Shown here in pieces: positions 42,504 to 50,607 of a stretch of 64,000 nt of DNA. How positions within the stretch are numbered: position 1 is the stretch's first letter; each line of letters opens with the position of its first letter. The DNA is taken from NCBI RefSeq assembly GCF_008297975.1, contig NZ_VLNY01000008.1:62001-126000 (forward strand), given 5' to 3'. The position numbers and the translations under genes are program-made. The notes beneath the pieces were generated by a model. The model saw nothing but the letters and a program-made list of their open reading frames with translations, was not told where the DNA came from and did not search any database. The DNA comes from Antrihabitans cavernicola (GTDB lineage: Bacteria; Actinomycetota; Actinomycetes; Mycobacteriales; Mycobacteriaceae).

Positions 42504-44000
42504 TCACACTCTGCTGAGCGACTCCTTGGCCGTCGCATACAACTCGGTTGCTTCTTCCTGTGTATCCACCTGCGGCGGAGAGCCTTCCAGCGGTTGATTC
42601 GCCGACTCGCGGAGATAGAACACCGCAACCAAGCCGACGATGCCGCTGACGATCAGATAGAAGGCCGGTACCAGGTTGACGCCGGTGGAGCTGACCAATG
42701 CAGATGTGACCAAGGGTGTCGTGCCACCGAACAGCGATACCGCGATGTTGAAGCCGATCGACAACGCGCCGTAGCGCACAGCGGTCGGAAACAGTGCGGG
42801 CAGCGTCGATGCTGTCGGTGCGGCGAAACAGGCGAGGAGCAGTCCGAGGACTATGCAACCGATTGCGGGCAGCACGAATCCGTCACGCTCGACCAGGATG
42901 AAACATGGGACAGCGAGCACGATTTGGCCGACAGCGCCGAAGGCGAAGATCGGTTTTCGCCCGACCCGATCGCTGAGCCTGCCGATGGCGACGATCACCA
43001 GAACGACCACCAGCATCGACAACAGCACCAGCATGTCGGCGCTGCCCTGACTGCGTCCGAGCACATCCGTGAAGTAGGTCGGCAGGTATGCCGTCACCAT
43101 GTAGTTCGTGACGTTGTAGAGAATTACCAAACCCATGCAGATCAGCAGTGCGCGCCAGTACTTGGCGAAGATCTTGCGGATCTCACGCCCGCCGCTCTCG
43201 GTCTGTTTGACCTTGGCCTCGTGGTCGTCGAGTTGCTTACGGAAGGCGGGAGTGTCCTCGAGCTTCAGTCGCAGATACAGGCCGATCAGACCCATCGGGC
43301 CCGCGATGAAGAACGGTATGCGCCAACCCCATTCGACCATCGAGTCTTCGCCGAGCCAGAGATTGAGAATCGTCACCATTCCGGAGCCGAGCGAGTACCC
43401 GATGAACGTACCGAAATCCAGCCAGCTGCCGAGGAATCCGCGCCTGCTGTCGGGCGAGTACTCCGCGATGAACGTCGTCGCACCGCCGTATTCGCCACCG
43501 GTCGAAAATCCCTGAACCAATCTCGCGACGAGCAGCAGGACGGGTGCCCACAGCCCGATGCTGCTGTAGCTCGGAATCAATCCGACGGCGAACGTTCCCG
43601 CCGACATCATGATCATGGTGGCGGCCAACACTTTCTGCCTGCCGATGCGGTCGCCGAGAGGGCCGAAGAACATGCCGCCGAGCGGGCGCACCAGGAAGGC
43701 GGCGGCAAACGTGGCGAAGGTCGCCAAGAGCTGCGCCGTCGACGATGCCGACGGGTAGAAAACCTTGCCAAGCGTGGCAGCGAGGTAGCCGTAGACACCG
43801 AAGTCGAACCACTCCATCGTGTTGCCCAGCGCCGCGGCCGTGATCGCTCTCTTGAGCATCGGCTGATCGACCACCGTGATCGATTCTTCGGTCAGCGGCG
43901 GCTTGCGGCGCATCAGTTTGCCGAGTACCCGGCGGTGGAGTGCCTCGACGTGGGAGTGGCCCCAGGAATCTCTTGACGGAGTCGTACGCAAAGTCGACAT
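42504..44000 (-). CDS. MFS transporter, MHS family (ProP-like)
   Basis: A 498-residue permease with about 12 membrane helices. NTMEWFDFGVYGYLA, GPLGDRIGRQKVLA, VQGFSTGGEYGGA and RLSDRVGRKP are the metabolite:H+ symporter signatures, near ProP and other osmolyte or carboxylate importers. A basic N-terminal extension of about 50 residues precedes helix 1; a later start is possible. It is divergent from a TetR gene, with a 20-base inverted repeat in the spacer, so the TetR protein probably controls it. Confidence 0.88.
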   Translation of the reverse strand: MSTLRTTPSRDSWGHSHVEALHRRVLGKLMRRKPPLTEESITVVDQPMLKRAITAAALGNTMEWFDFGVYGYLAATLGKVFYPSASSTAQLLATFATFAAAFLVRPLGGMFFGPLGDRIGRQKVLAATMIMMSAGTFAVGLIPSYSSIGLWAPVLLLVARLVQGFSTGGEYGGATTFIAEYSPDSRRGFLGSWLDFGTFIGYSLGSGMVTILNLWLGEDSMVEWGWRIPFFIAGPMGLIGLYLRLKLEDTPAFRKQLDDHEAKVKQTESGGREIRKIFAKYWRALLICMGLVILYNVTNYMVTAYLPTYFTDVLGRSQGSADMLVLLSMLVVVLVIVAIGRLSDRVGRKPIFAFGAVGQIVLAVPCFILVERDGFVLPAIGCIVLGLLLACFAAPTASTLPALFPTAVRYGALSIGFNIAVSLFGGTTPLVTSALVSSTGVNLVPAFYLIVSGIVGLVAVFYLRESANQPLEGSPPQVDTQEEATELYATAKESLSRV

Positions 44001-44084
44001 ATATCGTTACCTTAGGAAACGGATCTCGATTTGGCTAAACGCGCAGAGTGGATACCCGGCGCTTGCCGGGAGCAAACACCCCCC

Positions 44085-44104
44085 ATTTCCCATGTATGGG
44101 AAAT
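44085..44104. promoter_or_regulatory. 20-bp perfect inverted repeat, likely TetR operator
   Basis: ATTTCCCATGTATGGGAAAT is a 9-2-9 perfect inverted repeat, 29 bases before the TetR ATG and 85 bases before the divergent permease start. It is placed to control both genes at once. Confidence 0.7.
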
Positions 44105-44132
44105 AATTGCCTTTGCTGCTAACGTCGATGTC

Positions 44133-44738
44133 ATGACGGCTCGAGCAGCGGAAACCGAAGACCGCACCTTCGTGCAGGACGCTAGGAGATCGCAGCTGGT
44201 CGGATGCGCAATCGAAGTGATCGCAGAGGTCGGGGTCGAGAAAGCATCGATGGTCCGCATTGCCGAACGGGCCGGTGTGAGCCGCGGCGTCATCGCTTAT
44301 CACTTCGACGATCGTGACGACCTGTTCGGCGGCGTCGTGGAAGCCGTCTATGCGTTGGCGACGACCGAACTGGGTCCCGACGTCGCGGCGGAGGTGAGTC
44401 CGCCCGCCGCCCTGAAACGCTTCATCGGCGGCAGTGTGGCGTTCTACGCAGCGCATCCGCAGCACATGCTCGCGTTGTCGGCGATTTTCGCGTCGGGCCA
44501 CAAGGTTCGGGAGCGCCGGGGCGAGCACACCGCCGAGATGCTCGAGGTCGAGTCGATTCTCGCCGCAGGCCAGCGCGAAGGATTCTTTCGCGTCTTCGAC
44601 ACGACGATCATGGCTTCGACGATTCGAGCGGCGCTGGACGTCGCGTTGCGGCGCATCATCGCAGGCGATTCGGCGGACCTGCTCGCCCATGAGTTGGTGG
44701 CGACGTTCGACGCTGCGACAACGGTGGAGTCCCGATGA
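44133..44738 (+). CDS. TetR-family transcriptional regulator
   Basis: A 201-residue repressor. The HTH spans about residues 15-65 (VEKASMVRIAERAGVSRGVIAYHFDDRDDLF), and the C-terminal domain is all-helical. I chose the ATG at 44133 since it gives the normal short lead to the HTH and leaves the operator at 44085-44104 outside the gene. Its stop overlaps the next start (ATGA), so it is co-translated with the carboxylesterase, which may act on the effector. It probably also represses the divergent permease. Confidence 0.87.
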   Translation: MTARAAETEDRTFVQDARRSQLVGCAIEVIAEVGVEKASMVRIAERAGVSRGVIAYHFDDRDDLFGGVVEAVYALATTELGPDVAAEVSPPAALKRFIGGSVAFYAAHPQHMLALSAIFASGHKVRERRGEHTAEMLEVESILAAGQREGFFRVFDTTIMASTIRAALDVALRRIIAGDSADLLAHELVATFDAATTVESR

Positions 44739-46330
44739 CGTCCGCGCGGATCCTTGCCGTCGTCATTGTCGCTATTGCTGCCCTGACAGGGTGTGGCTCC
44801 GGCGAATCGGAGCATCCGGCTGTCGATGCACCGATCGATGTGACGACCACGACGGGCACGGTGCACGGCACGGCGACGGATGCGGTCCGCATTTTTCGTG
44901 GGATCCGATACGCGCAGCCGCCGATCGGCGAACGTAGGTGGACTGTGCCCCAACCGCTTCCGACTTCGAGTGCGAACGTCGATGCAACCAAGGACGGCTC
45001 GCCGTGCCCACAGACGGCGATGATTCCCGGAACGCCGCCGAAGACGGACGAGGACTGCCTGTTTCTGAACGTCACGACACCGCGTAAGCAATCGCCGAAT
45101 GGCGCTCTGCCCGTGATGGTCTGGTGGCACGGCGGTGGCTACACCAACGGCTCCGGTGCCGACTACGACCCGCAGAAGTTGGCCGACAAGGGCAACGTGA
45201 TCGTGGTGACGGTGAATTACCGGCTCGGGATCTTCGGGTACTTCGGGCTGCCGGGACTCGCGGGTTCGGGGAACTTCGGCTTCGCCGACCAAATCGCATC
45301 GTTGCAATGGGTGAAGGCAAACGCGAACGCGTTCGGCGGCGATGCACACAACGTGACGGTGTTCGGCCAGTCGGCGGGCGGCATGTCCGCATGCGCCTTG
45401 CTCACCGCGCCATCGGCGGCAGGACTTTTCGACAAGGCAGCCGTGATGTCAGGATCGTGTCTGCTGGATTGGCATGCGGGAGGACTGTTTCCGTCCGCGC
45501 CTGCCGCGAAGCCCTACACCGATGCAACGACGAATCAGGCGTCCGGTGCGTCGGCGGCGGACGGACTCGGTTGCGCGGGACCTGGTCGGCTCGCGTGCAT
45601 GCGGGCAAAACCGGCAGCCGATCTGATCGATCTGAACGCCGACTTCTCGGACAACCTTGCGTACGGGACGGAGCTGCTGCCGACGGATCCTGCGCAGGCA
45701 GTCGAGGCCGGACACGTCGCACATGTTCCGATTCTGTCCGGTGGCACTGCCGACGAAGCGAGGTCGTTCGTCGCGGGTGCTATGCGCTACGACCCGAATT
45801 CGGTTACCCCGCAAACCTATCCGTCGCTACTGTCAGCCGCGTTTGGCAACGCCGCGCCCGCGGTCGCCGATCGCTACCCGTTGGCGAAGTATCCTTCGGC
45901 CGGTCTGGCATGGGCGAGCGTCGTGACAGATTCGGCGTGGGCGTGCCCCACCGATCGCGGCAACCGGGTGATGGCGGCGCAGACGTCCGTGTACCCGTAC
46001 GAGTTCGCCGAACCCAACCCGCCGGATGTCAACGGCGTCGCCTCGGCGGGAATGCCGACGGGAGCAACGCACGCGACCGATCTGCCGTTCCTGTTTCAGC
46101 TCGCGCACAAAGACCTGCTGCACGGCGATGCGCAACATGCGTTGTCGGACAGAATGATCGAGTATTGGTCGACGTTCGCCCGCACCGGTAACCCGAACTC
46201 GGATCGGACACCGAACTGGAATCCGGCGACACCGGATTCGTCCACCGTTCAACGGCTCTCGTCGGAAGGGGCTGGAACTGTGGATGCGGCGGCGGAGCAT
46301 CAGTGCCAGTTCTGGAGCACTGTCCGATGA
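44735..46330 (+). CDS. Type B carboxylesterase, lipoprotein
   Basis: A 531-residue serine esterase. A lipoprotein signal ends at LTGC. Diagnostic segments are EDCLFLNV, the oxyanion stretch WWHGGGYTNGSG, the nucleophile elbow GQSAGGMSAC and a late HATDLPFLF with the catalytic His. It would hydrolyse carboxylic esters at the outer face of the membrane. Both ends overlap neighbours by 4 bases (ATGA), which places it in an operon with the TetR gene and a tiny downstream frame. Confidence 0.9.
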   Translation: MTSARILAVVIVAIAALTGCGSGESEHPAVDAPIDVTTTTGTVHGTATDAVRIFRGIRYAQPPIGERRWTVPQPLPTSSANVDATKDGSPCPQTAMIPGTPPKTDEDCLFLNVTTPRKQSPNGALPVMVWWHGGGYTNGSGADYDPQKLADKGNVIVVTVNYRLGIFGYFGLPGLAGSGNFGFADQIASLQWVKANANAFGGDAHNVTVFGQSAGGMSACALLTAPSAAGLFDKAAVMSGSCLLDWHAGGLFPSAPAAKPYTDATTNQASGASAADGLGCAGPGRLACMRAKPAADLIDLNADFSDNLAYGTELLPTDPAQAVEAGHVAHVPILSGGTADEARSFVAGAMRYDPNSVTPQTYPSLLSAAFGNAAPAVADRYPLAKYPSAGLAWASVVTDSAWACPTDRGNRVMAAQTSVYPYEFAEPNPPDVNGVASAGMPTGATHATDLPFLFQLAHKDLLHGDAQHALSDRMIEYWSTFARTGNPNSDRTPNWNPATPDSSTVQRLSSEGAGTVDAAAEHQCQFWSTVR

Positions 46331-46437
46331 GGATCGACGGGCCGGGGATCGGCGCTCTGCCACCCGAGGGCGTGTGGGTGAGCAGGAAAGGCGACAAGAG
46401 TTACGTCTACGACCTGCGATTCGTCAGCCGCGAGTAG
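46327..46437 (+). CDS. Possible 36-residue small protein coupled to the carboxylesterase
   Basis: The frame starts inside the esterase stop (ATGA) and reads MRIDGPGIGALPPEGVWVSR and then a charged tail ending DLRFVSRE before TAG. There is no family resemblance. The exact stop/start coupling and the sensible amino-acid composition suggest it may be translated. It could also be chance. Confidence 0.4.
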   Translation: MRIDGPGIGALPPEGVWVSRKGDKSYVYDLRFVSRE

Positions 46438-46470
46438 GGTCGCGGACCTCGAGCGTGGCAGGGTGGATAT

Positions 46471-47223
46471 GTGCACGCATCTGGACTGAGCGACCTGCTG
46501 ACCGGCTCCGGTCAGGGTCTTCGCCAGATCACCGAGTTGCTCACCGCGTTCGTGCTCTCCGCGCTGATCGGGCTCGAGCGCGAAATTCGGGGCAAGAGCG
46601 CCGGCCTTCGAACGCAGACGATCGTGGGAACGTCGTCGGCGCTGATCCTGCTGGTGAGCAAGTACGGCTTCGACGACGTGTTGAATTCCGGACTGGTGAT
46701 CCTCGACCCGTCCCGCGTCGCCGCGCAGATCGTGTCCGGGATCGGATTTCTCGGTGCAGGTCTGATCATCACCCGACAGGGTGCTGTGCGTGGTCTGACC
46801 ACAGCGGCCGCAGTGTGGGAGACCGCGGCGATCGGGATGGCGGCTGCGGGCGGCTTGGTATTGCTGGCGATGGTGGTGACGCTGCTGCATTTCTTCATCG
46901 TCTTGGGCTTCGCGCCGTTGGTCAGCCGGTTCTCCAATCGGTTCACGCGCTCGATTCGCATTCACGTCACGTATGAAGACGGCCGCGGTGTGCTGCGCCA
47001 GCTCTTGAATACCTGCAGTGAGCACGGCTGGTCGTTGACGTCGCTGGCCGCGGATCCACCGAACGGCAACCGCGACCTACTGGAAAACCTCAGCCCCGCG
47101 GTACCCGGTCACGTCGGCGTGATGGTCACGCTCGCCGGGACCGGGATCCGCGATGCCTCCGTCGTGCTCGCCGCCGTCGACGGCGTTGTCACCATCGACC
47201 TGATGGACGACGAGTCCGAGTAG
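46471..47223 (+). CDS. MgtC/SapB-family membrane protein
   Basis: A 250-residue protein. Four to five membrane helices (about residues 20-155) carry the MgtC signatures LSALIGLEREIRGKSAGLRT, GIGFLGAGLII and VRGLTTAAAVWETAAIGMA. The C-terminal part (about 165-250) is an ACT-like soluble domain. MgtC proteins help with magnesium limitation and survival in macrophages by acting on ATP synthase or other membrane proteins. GTG at 46471 is the apparent start. It appears to be monocistronic. Confidence 0.88.
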   Translation: MHASGLSDLLTGSGQGLRQITELLTAFVLSALIGLEREIRGKSAGLRTQTIVGTSSALILLVSKYGFDDVLNSGLVILDPSRVAAQIVSGIGFLGAGLIITRQGAVRGLTTAAAVWETAAIGMAAAGGLVLLAMVVTLLHFFIVLGFAPLVSRFSNRFTRSIRIHVTYEDGRGVLRQLLNTCSEHGWSLTSLAADPPNGNRDLLENLSPAVPGHVGVMVTLAGTGIRDASVVLAAVDGVVTIDLMDDESE

Positions 47224-47226
47224 CAG

Positions 47227-47481
47227 TTACCAGGGCAGCGGAATCCAGTTGTTGAAGAGCCAGAAGCCGTGCGCCGCGGGCTGCGGAGCCTGTTGCTGCT
47301 GGTGATCGCGGTTCTGGTCGTGGTTCTGGTTCTGCTGCCACTGCTGGTTCTGCCACTGCTGCGACTGCTGGTCCTGCCCATGATTGTGGGCAGGTTCGGC
47401 ACTGGCGACGCCTGCGCCGATCCCGATCACGCCCAGCGTGATGGCTCCGGCGGTCGCTACTTTCGCCACGGTCTTGCGCAT
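47227..47481 (-). CDS. Small secreted Gln/Asn-rich protein
   Basis: An 84-residue precursor. Residues 1-28 are a signal peptide (cleavage after ASA). The mature peptide is dominated by Gln, Asn and His (QWQNQQWQQNQNHDQ and similar) and ends with a hydrophobic aromatic tail GFWLFNNWIPLPW. AGGAG precedes the ATG. No catalytic motif is present. Such low-complexity exported peptides are common in mycolata and are of unknown use; the tail may insert into lipid. Convergent with the MgtC gene, 4 bases apart. Confidence 0.75.
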   Translation of the reverse strand: MRKTVAKVATAGAITLGVIGIGAGVASAEPAHNHGQDQQSQQWQNQQWQQNQNHDQNRDHQQQQAPQPAAHGFWLFNNWIPLPW

Positions 47482-47688
47482 CGATTTTCTCCTTGTTCGT
47501 ATCGAATCGGGGTACGTCGTCAATGCTGTTGCGCCGGGATGGGTCTCGGCTTTACCGAGCCTGTGCGGGCCATGTGAAAGTCGGCGGTCTTCGTCGTACA
47601 GGCGTTTCACAGGCTCGGCGCAGGGTATAAACAAGGTGACGGGCAACGATGAAGGTTGTCGTTGACCTCAGCAGTGAAAGGGTGTTCG

Positions 47689-48516
47689 TTGATCGACACC
47701 GTGTCCAAGATCGGTAGTCGGGCGTTCGCGATGATGCGACGCACGCCGGTTGCTCTCGGCTACCTGATCGCGCTCGCCAGCGTCTCCGTGTTCGTTGCGA
47801 CGCTCGGCTCGGGAGCGCGGACTCACCTGATCTCACGCGCAAGCACCAATCTTCACAATCTGACCGATGGCCGCCTGTCTGTGCTGTTCAGCAGTGCTTT
47901 TCTCTCCGACGGCGGACCGGATTGGATCGTCTATCCCCTGCTTGCAGGCGTACTGATCGCTGCCGAGGTACTGGCAGGTCGTCGTCGTCTGATCGGCGTG
48001 TTCGCGGTCGGGCATCTGGGTGCGACCTTGATCGTCGCTGCTGGACTGTTGGTCGCGGTGCGGTCCGGTTGGATCTCGTCGGCCGTGATGACCGATCCTG
48101 ACGTCGGTGTCAGTTACGGAGCAGCCGCTGTGCTCGGCGCGATGACCGGTGCGTTACCGGTTCGATGGCGGGCGACGTGGTCGGTTGCCATGGTGGTCGG
48201 AGCTGTGTCCGGTGTGATCTTCGGGCAGACGTTCACCAATGTCGGCCATCTGATCGCACTGTCGATCGGTCTGGTCATCGCGATGTCGATTCCGCATCGC
48301 AGCCCGCTGAAGCCGATCGGAATCGGGACCATCGCGATGTTAGCGGTTGCCGTCGTTTTCGCACTCGCGATCTTCGGTGGCGATGTGCAGCCAGGTTGGG
48401 CAACGCCCGTGCTTGCCGTCACCGCGGCAGCGACTGTCGCGACGGCGACCCGGGTGACCGTCCGGGCAGCGGACTGGACGGCGGGAACCGCGGCGTTCGC
48501 TCGCGTCAGCGCGTAA
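47689..48516 (+). CDS. Rhomboid-like membrane protein
   Basis: A 275-residue protein with about six membrane helices. NLTDGRLSVLFSSAFLSDGG in the first loop and HLGATLIVAAGL followed by DVGVSYGAAAVLGA resemble actinobacterial rhomboid-like proteins. The usual GxSG serine motif reads VSYGA, and a His in a late helix (NVGHLIALSIG) is kept, so a Ser/His dyad is possible but not certain. The start is TTG with GAAAGGG six bases upstream. It overlaps the convergent TetR gene by 11 bases. Confidence 0.75.
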   Translation: MIDTVSKIGSRAFAMMRRTPVALGYLIALASVSVFVATLGSGARTHLISRASTNLHNLTDGRLSVLFSSAFLSDGGPDWIVYPLLAGVLIAAEVLAGRRRLIGVFAVGHLGATLIVAAGLLVAVRSGWISSAVMTDPDVGVSYGAAAVLGAMTGALPVRWRATWSVAMVVGAVSGVIFGQTFTNVGHLIALSIGLVIAMSIPHRSPLKPIGIGTIAMLAVAVVFALAIFGGDVQPGWATPVLAVTAAATVATATRVTVRAADWTAGTAAFARVSA

Positions 48517-49066
48517 GTCGACGTACCTGCTCACCCAGCTCGGTGGCGACCAATTCGAACGGTTCCATGCTGCGCTCGGCCCGGCTGAACACCACGGCGC
48601 CCTCCGTCGATGCGATCAACAGCGCAGCGAATCGCCCTGCGGGCTCGCCTGCGATTCCGCCCTGTTCGAACAAGGCCGCGAGCTGCTGTCGCCACGCGCG
48701 AAATATCGTCGCTGTCGCGTCGAGTAGGTCGTCGGAATCGGTGTCGACGGTGACAGCGAGAACTGCGCAGCCTGCCGACAACTTCGACATTTCCAGCACG
48801 GTCCGCCACAGCGCCAAGAACCGCTCGGTGACCTGCACGGGCGACGATCCGGCCATGTCCTCCAGCGCACCGATCGCGCGTGCGCCTGCCAATTCGATTG
48901 CTGCATGGATCATTTGATCCTTGCCGCCCGGAAAGTGGTGATACAGCGATCCTCGCGGGGCGCCGGTCAGCTCGAGGACGGTCGAGAACGACGTCCCTGC
49001 CAACCCGCGCTGAGCGAGCAGGCGCGCGGCACCTGCCGCCATCTCGTGTCGGACATCGCGCGCCAC
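48506..49066 (-). CDS. TetR-family regulator (LmrA/YxaF-like)
   Basis: A 186-residue repressor. The HTH is GTSFSTVLELTGAPRGSLYHHFPGGKDQM and the C-terminal domain contains FRAWRQQLAALFEQGGIAGEPAGRFAALLIASTEGAV, as in the LmrA/YxaF branch that answers to drugs or flavonoid-like aromatics. Two operator-like inverted repeats lie between it and the divergent tautomerase gene, so it probably represses itself and that gene. Confidence 0.87.
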   Translation of the reverse strand: MARDVRHEMAAGAARLLAQRGLAGTSFSTVLELTGAPRGSLYHHFPGGKDQMIHAAIELAGARAIGALEDMAGSSPVQVTERFLALWRTVLEMSKLSAGCAVLAVTVDTDSDDLLDATATIFRAWRQQLAALFEQGGIAGEPAGRFAALLIASTEGAVVFSRAERSMEPFELVATELGEQVRRLTR

Positions 49067-49082
49067 GCAATCACCTCTTGAC

Positions 49083-49126
49083 TATGAAGGTCGTCATACC
49101 TAATCTTGCTATGACAGTCATCATAG
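49083..49126. promoter_or_regulatory. Two TATGA-N6-TCATA operators
   Basis: TATGA-N6-TCATA at 49083-49098 and CTATGA-N6-TCATAG at 49109-49126 are two copies of the same inverted repeat, 27 bases apart, in the 88-base spacer between the TetR gene and the tautomerase gene. A pair of sites in phase on the helix would allow cooperative repression of both genes. Confidence 0.72.
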
Positions 49127-49154
49127 TTTGCACATCCAGAGAAAGCTCACGACC

Positions 49155-49583
49155 ATGCCGATGATCGACGTATACGCGCCTGCTGATCTGTTCCCGCCTG
49201 ATGCCGATGCCACGCTCGGGACCGAGCTCACGCACGCGGTCCTGCGCGCCGAGGGCGTCGCCACTCCCGGCGCGTTTCATCTGGAGAACACCGCCGCGTT
49301 CGTGCACCGGCTACCGGCGTCGGCGATCAGTACCGCAAGCTCGACGCCGGCACGCGTCGTTCGCGTTCAAATCGTCACTCCGCCAGGATCTCTCGATCGA
49401 GACGGGCAACGGCAGATCACGAAGGAAGCTACGGCGATCGTCGCCGAGCTAGCCGGCGATCCCACCCAAGCCCAGCGGACGTGGGTGATCTTGACGGAGG
49501 CGGCAGAAGGTGGCTGGGGCATCAACGGCACCGCGTTCGGTGTCGAGGAGTTCGGGGCTCTTGCGCGGGCCGCGGCGCAATAG
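49155..49583 (+). CDS. Tautomerase-superfamily protein
   Basis: A 142-residue protein whose Met is followed by Pro (MPMIDVYAPADLFP). In the 4-oxalocrotonate tautomerase superfamily the N-terminal Pro, exposed after Met removal, is the catalytic base. The C-terminal WVILTEAAEGGWGINGTAFG segment also fits. I chose the ATG at 49155 for this reason. It is divergent from the LmrA-like TetR gene and behind its operators. The last 135 bases overlap a convergent gene. The substrate is unknown. Confidence 0.78.
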   Translation: MPMIDVYAPADLFPPDADATLGTELTHAVLRAEGVATPGAFHLENTAAFVHRLPASAISTASSTPARVVRVQIVTPPGSLDRDGQRQITKEATAIVAELAGDPTQAQRTWVILTEAAEGGWGINGTAFGVEEFGALARAAAQ

Positions 49584-50018
49584 CCGCGAGACCAGGCCTG
49601 CGCCTGTTGTCGAGGGCTCGGAATCCGGAACCCACGCTCGCGGATAGCGCGTAGCCAATGCGGCGCGCATGTCGAAGCCGGTGGTCTTCTCTACCCGATC
49701 GCATTGGTAGGCAAAGCTTTCCAGTACGGCCTGGTTGGTGGATCCGATCTCGAGCAACGCACGATAGCCGGGATGGATTTCGGCGAGGCGATCCCAGGTG
49801 GTCGCGATATCGGGTTCGCCCTGCATCTCGAATTCGGCGTCGAGCAGCGAATAGAACGCCGTGTACCAGCGGGCGCCGACATGTCCCAGTAGTCCGTCGA
49901 CGTCGCCGAAGACCGACTCGATGTCGGTGTTCCAGGTTTCGAAAGCAGTTGGGCCACAGAGCAGTGCGTCCGCCGCGACGGCCTGTGCGAGTTCGTGGCG
50001 AGTATGAGCATCGGACAT
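49449..50018 (-). CDS. Protein of unknown function behind a strong palindromic operator
   Basis: A 189-residue cytoplasmic protein with Trp-rich helices (FETWNTDIESVFGDVDGLLGHVGARWYTAFYSLLDAEF). I do not recognise a family. Its last 45 codons run antisense to the end of the tautomerase gene, so the true C-terminus could be shorter by divergence, but no earlier stop exists. Two adjacent palindromes lie 15-42 bases upstream of its ATG, showing tight control by a regulator not next to it. Confidence 0.6.
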   Translation of the reverse strand: MSDAHTRHELAQAVAADALLCGPTAFETWNTDIESVFGDVDGLLGHVGARWYTAFYSLLDAEFEMQGEPDIATTWDRLAEIHPGYRALLEIGSTNQAVLESFAYQCDRVEKTTGFDMRAALATRYPRAWVPDSEPSTTGAGLVSRLLRRGPRKSPELLDTERGAVDAPATFCRLRQDHPRPLGLGGIAG

Positions 50019-50032
50019 CGGAGTTACCTACT

Positions 50033-50060
50033 TTCAGTACTGAACATACTGTCAGTATGT
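50033..50060. promoter_or_regulatory. Paired palindromes TTCAGTACTGAA and ACATACTGTCAGTATGT
   Basis: TTCAGTACTGAA (50033-50044) is a perfect 12-base palindrome and touches a perfect 8-1-8 inverted repeat (50044-50060). Both contain CAGTA/TACTG arms typical of TetR-family operators. They lie just upstream of the leftward gene at 49449-50018. Confidence 0.65.
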
Positions 50061-50108
50061 AACTGTACCCTCGGTCGGCGTTTCGTCAAGGTGGTAATGC
50101 TGAAGCGT

Positions 50109-50438
50109 TCAGCCGAAGACCGCGTGCACTCCGTAATAGGCGACGAAAACGGCGAAGACCACCACGGCCGTCGCGATCAATACCGTCCGTCCGTACGCGC
50201 GGACCGGCTCGATGAATCTGCACACGAGGAAGATGACAGCCGAAAGTACCAGCGGCACAACGGCGCCGCGCACAACGAGATTGGTCGAATCGGGCAGCAC
50301 GCTGGTGCTCGAGAAGAACAGCACGACTGCGGTGGCTATTCCGGCAATCAGCTGAATCGCGACTGCAAGCTGGCGTCGGTCGTCGGCAGTCATTCGCATC
50401 GCCGACGCGCGTGTCGGTCGGCGGTGGCGCTCGGTCAT
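50109..50438 (-). CDS. Small membrane protein, unknown function
   Basis: A 109-residue protein with a basic N-terminus (MTERHRRPTRASAMRM) and three predicted membrane helices, about residues 25-45, 58-76 and 84-105. A start at an internal ATG (codon 14 or 16) is also possible. No motif or family is recognised. It is not evidently in an operon. Confidence 0.6.
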   Translation of the reverse strand: MTERHRRPTRASAMRMTADDRRQLAVAIQLIAGIATAVVLFFSSTSVLPDSTNLVVRGAVVPLVLSAVIFLVCRFIEPVRAYGRTVLIATAVVVFAVFVAYYGVHAVFG

Positions 50439-50607
50439 CCCCTGGGCTCCCCATGCTCGAGTTGTGATCGACCGATCGTCTGAAACGACGTGGCGTCACC
50501 GTCAGTATGCCTGGTCACGCGCGTGTAGCGCCGGTCGAGTATTCCTGGCAGTCGGCGTAAATTGATCCGCGATTGTCGTCGGTCACGCGGCACCAGAATG
50601 CAGGGGG

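Noticed and set aside
42468-43976. 502-codon rightward frame antisense to the MHS permease
   Set aside because: Acidic, His/Gln/Arg-rich low-quality product; the leftward permease with 12 membrane helices is clearly the gene.
47555-47618. CCGAGCCTGTG and CACAGGCTCGG inverted repeat with nested GTGAAA/TTTCAC
   Set aside because: A long 42-base loop and no matching gene context; could be an RNA hairpin but there is too little to call it.
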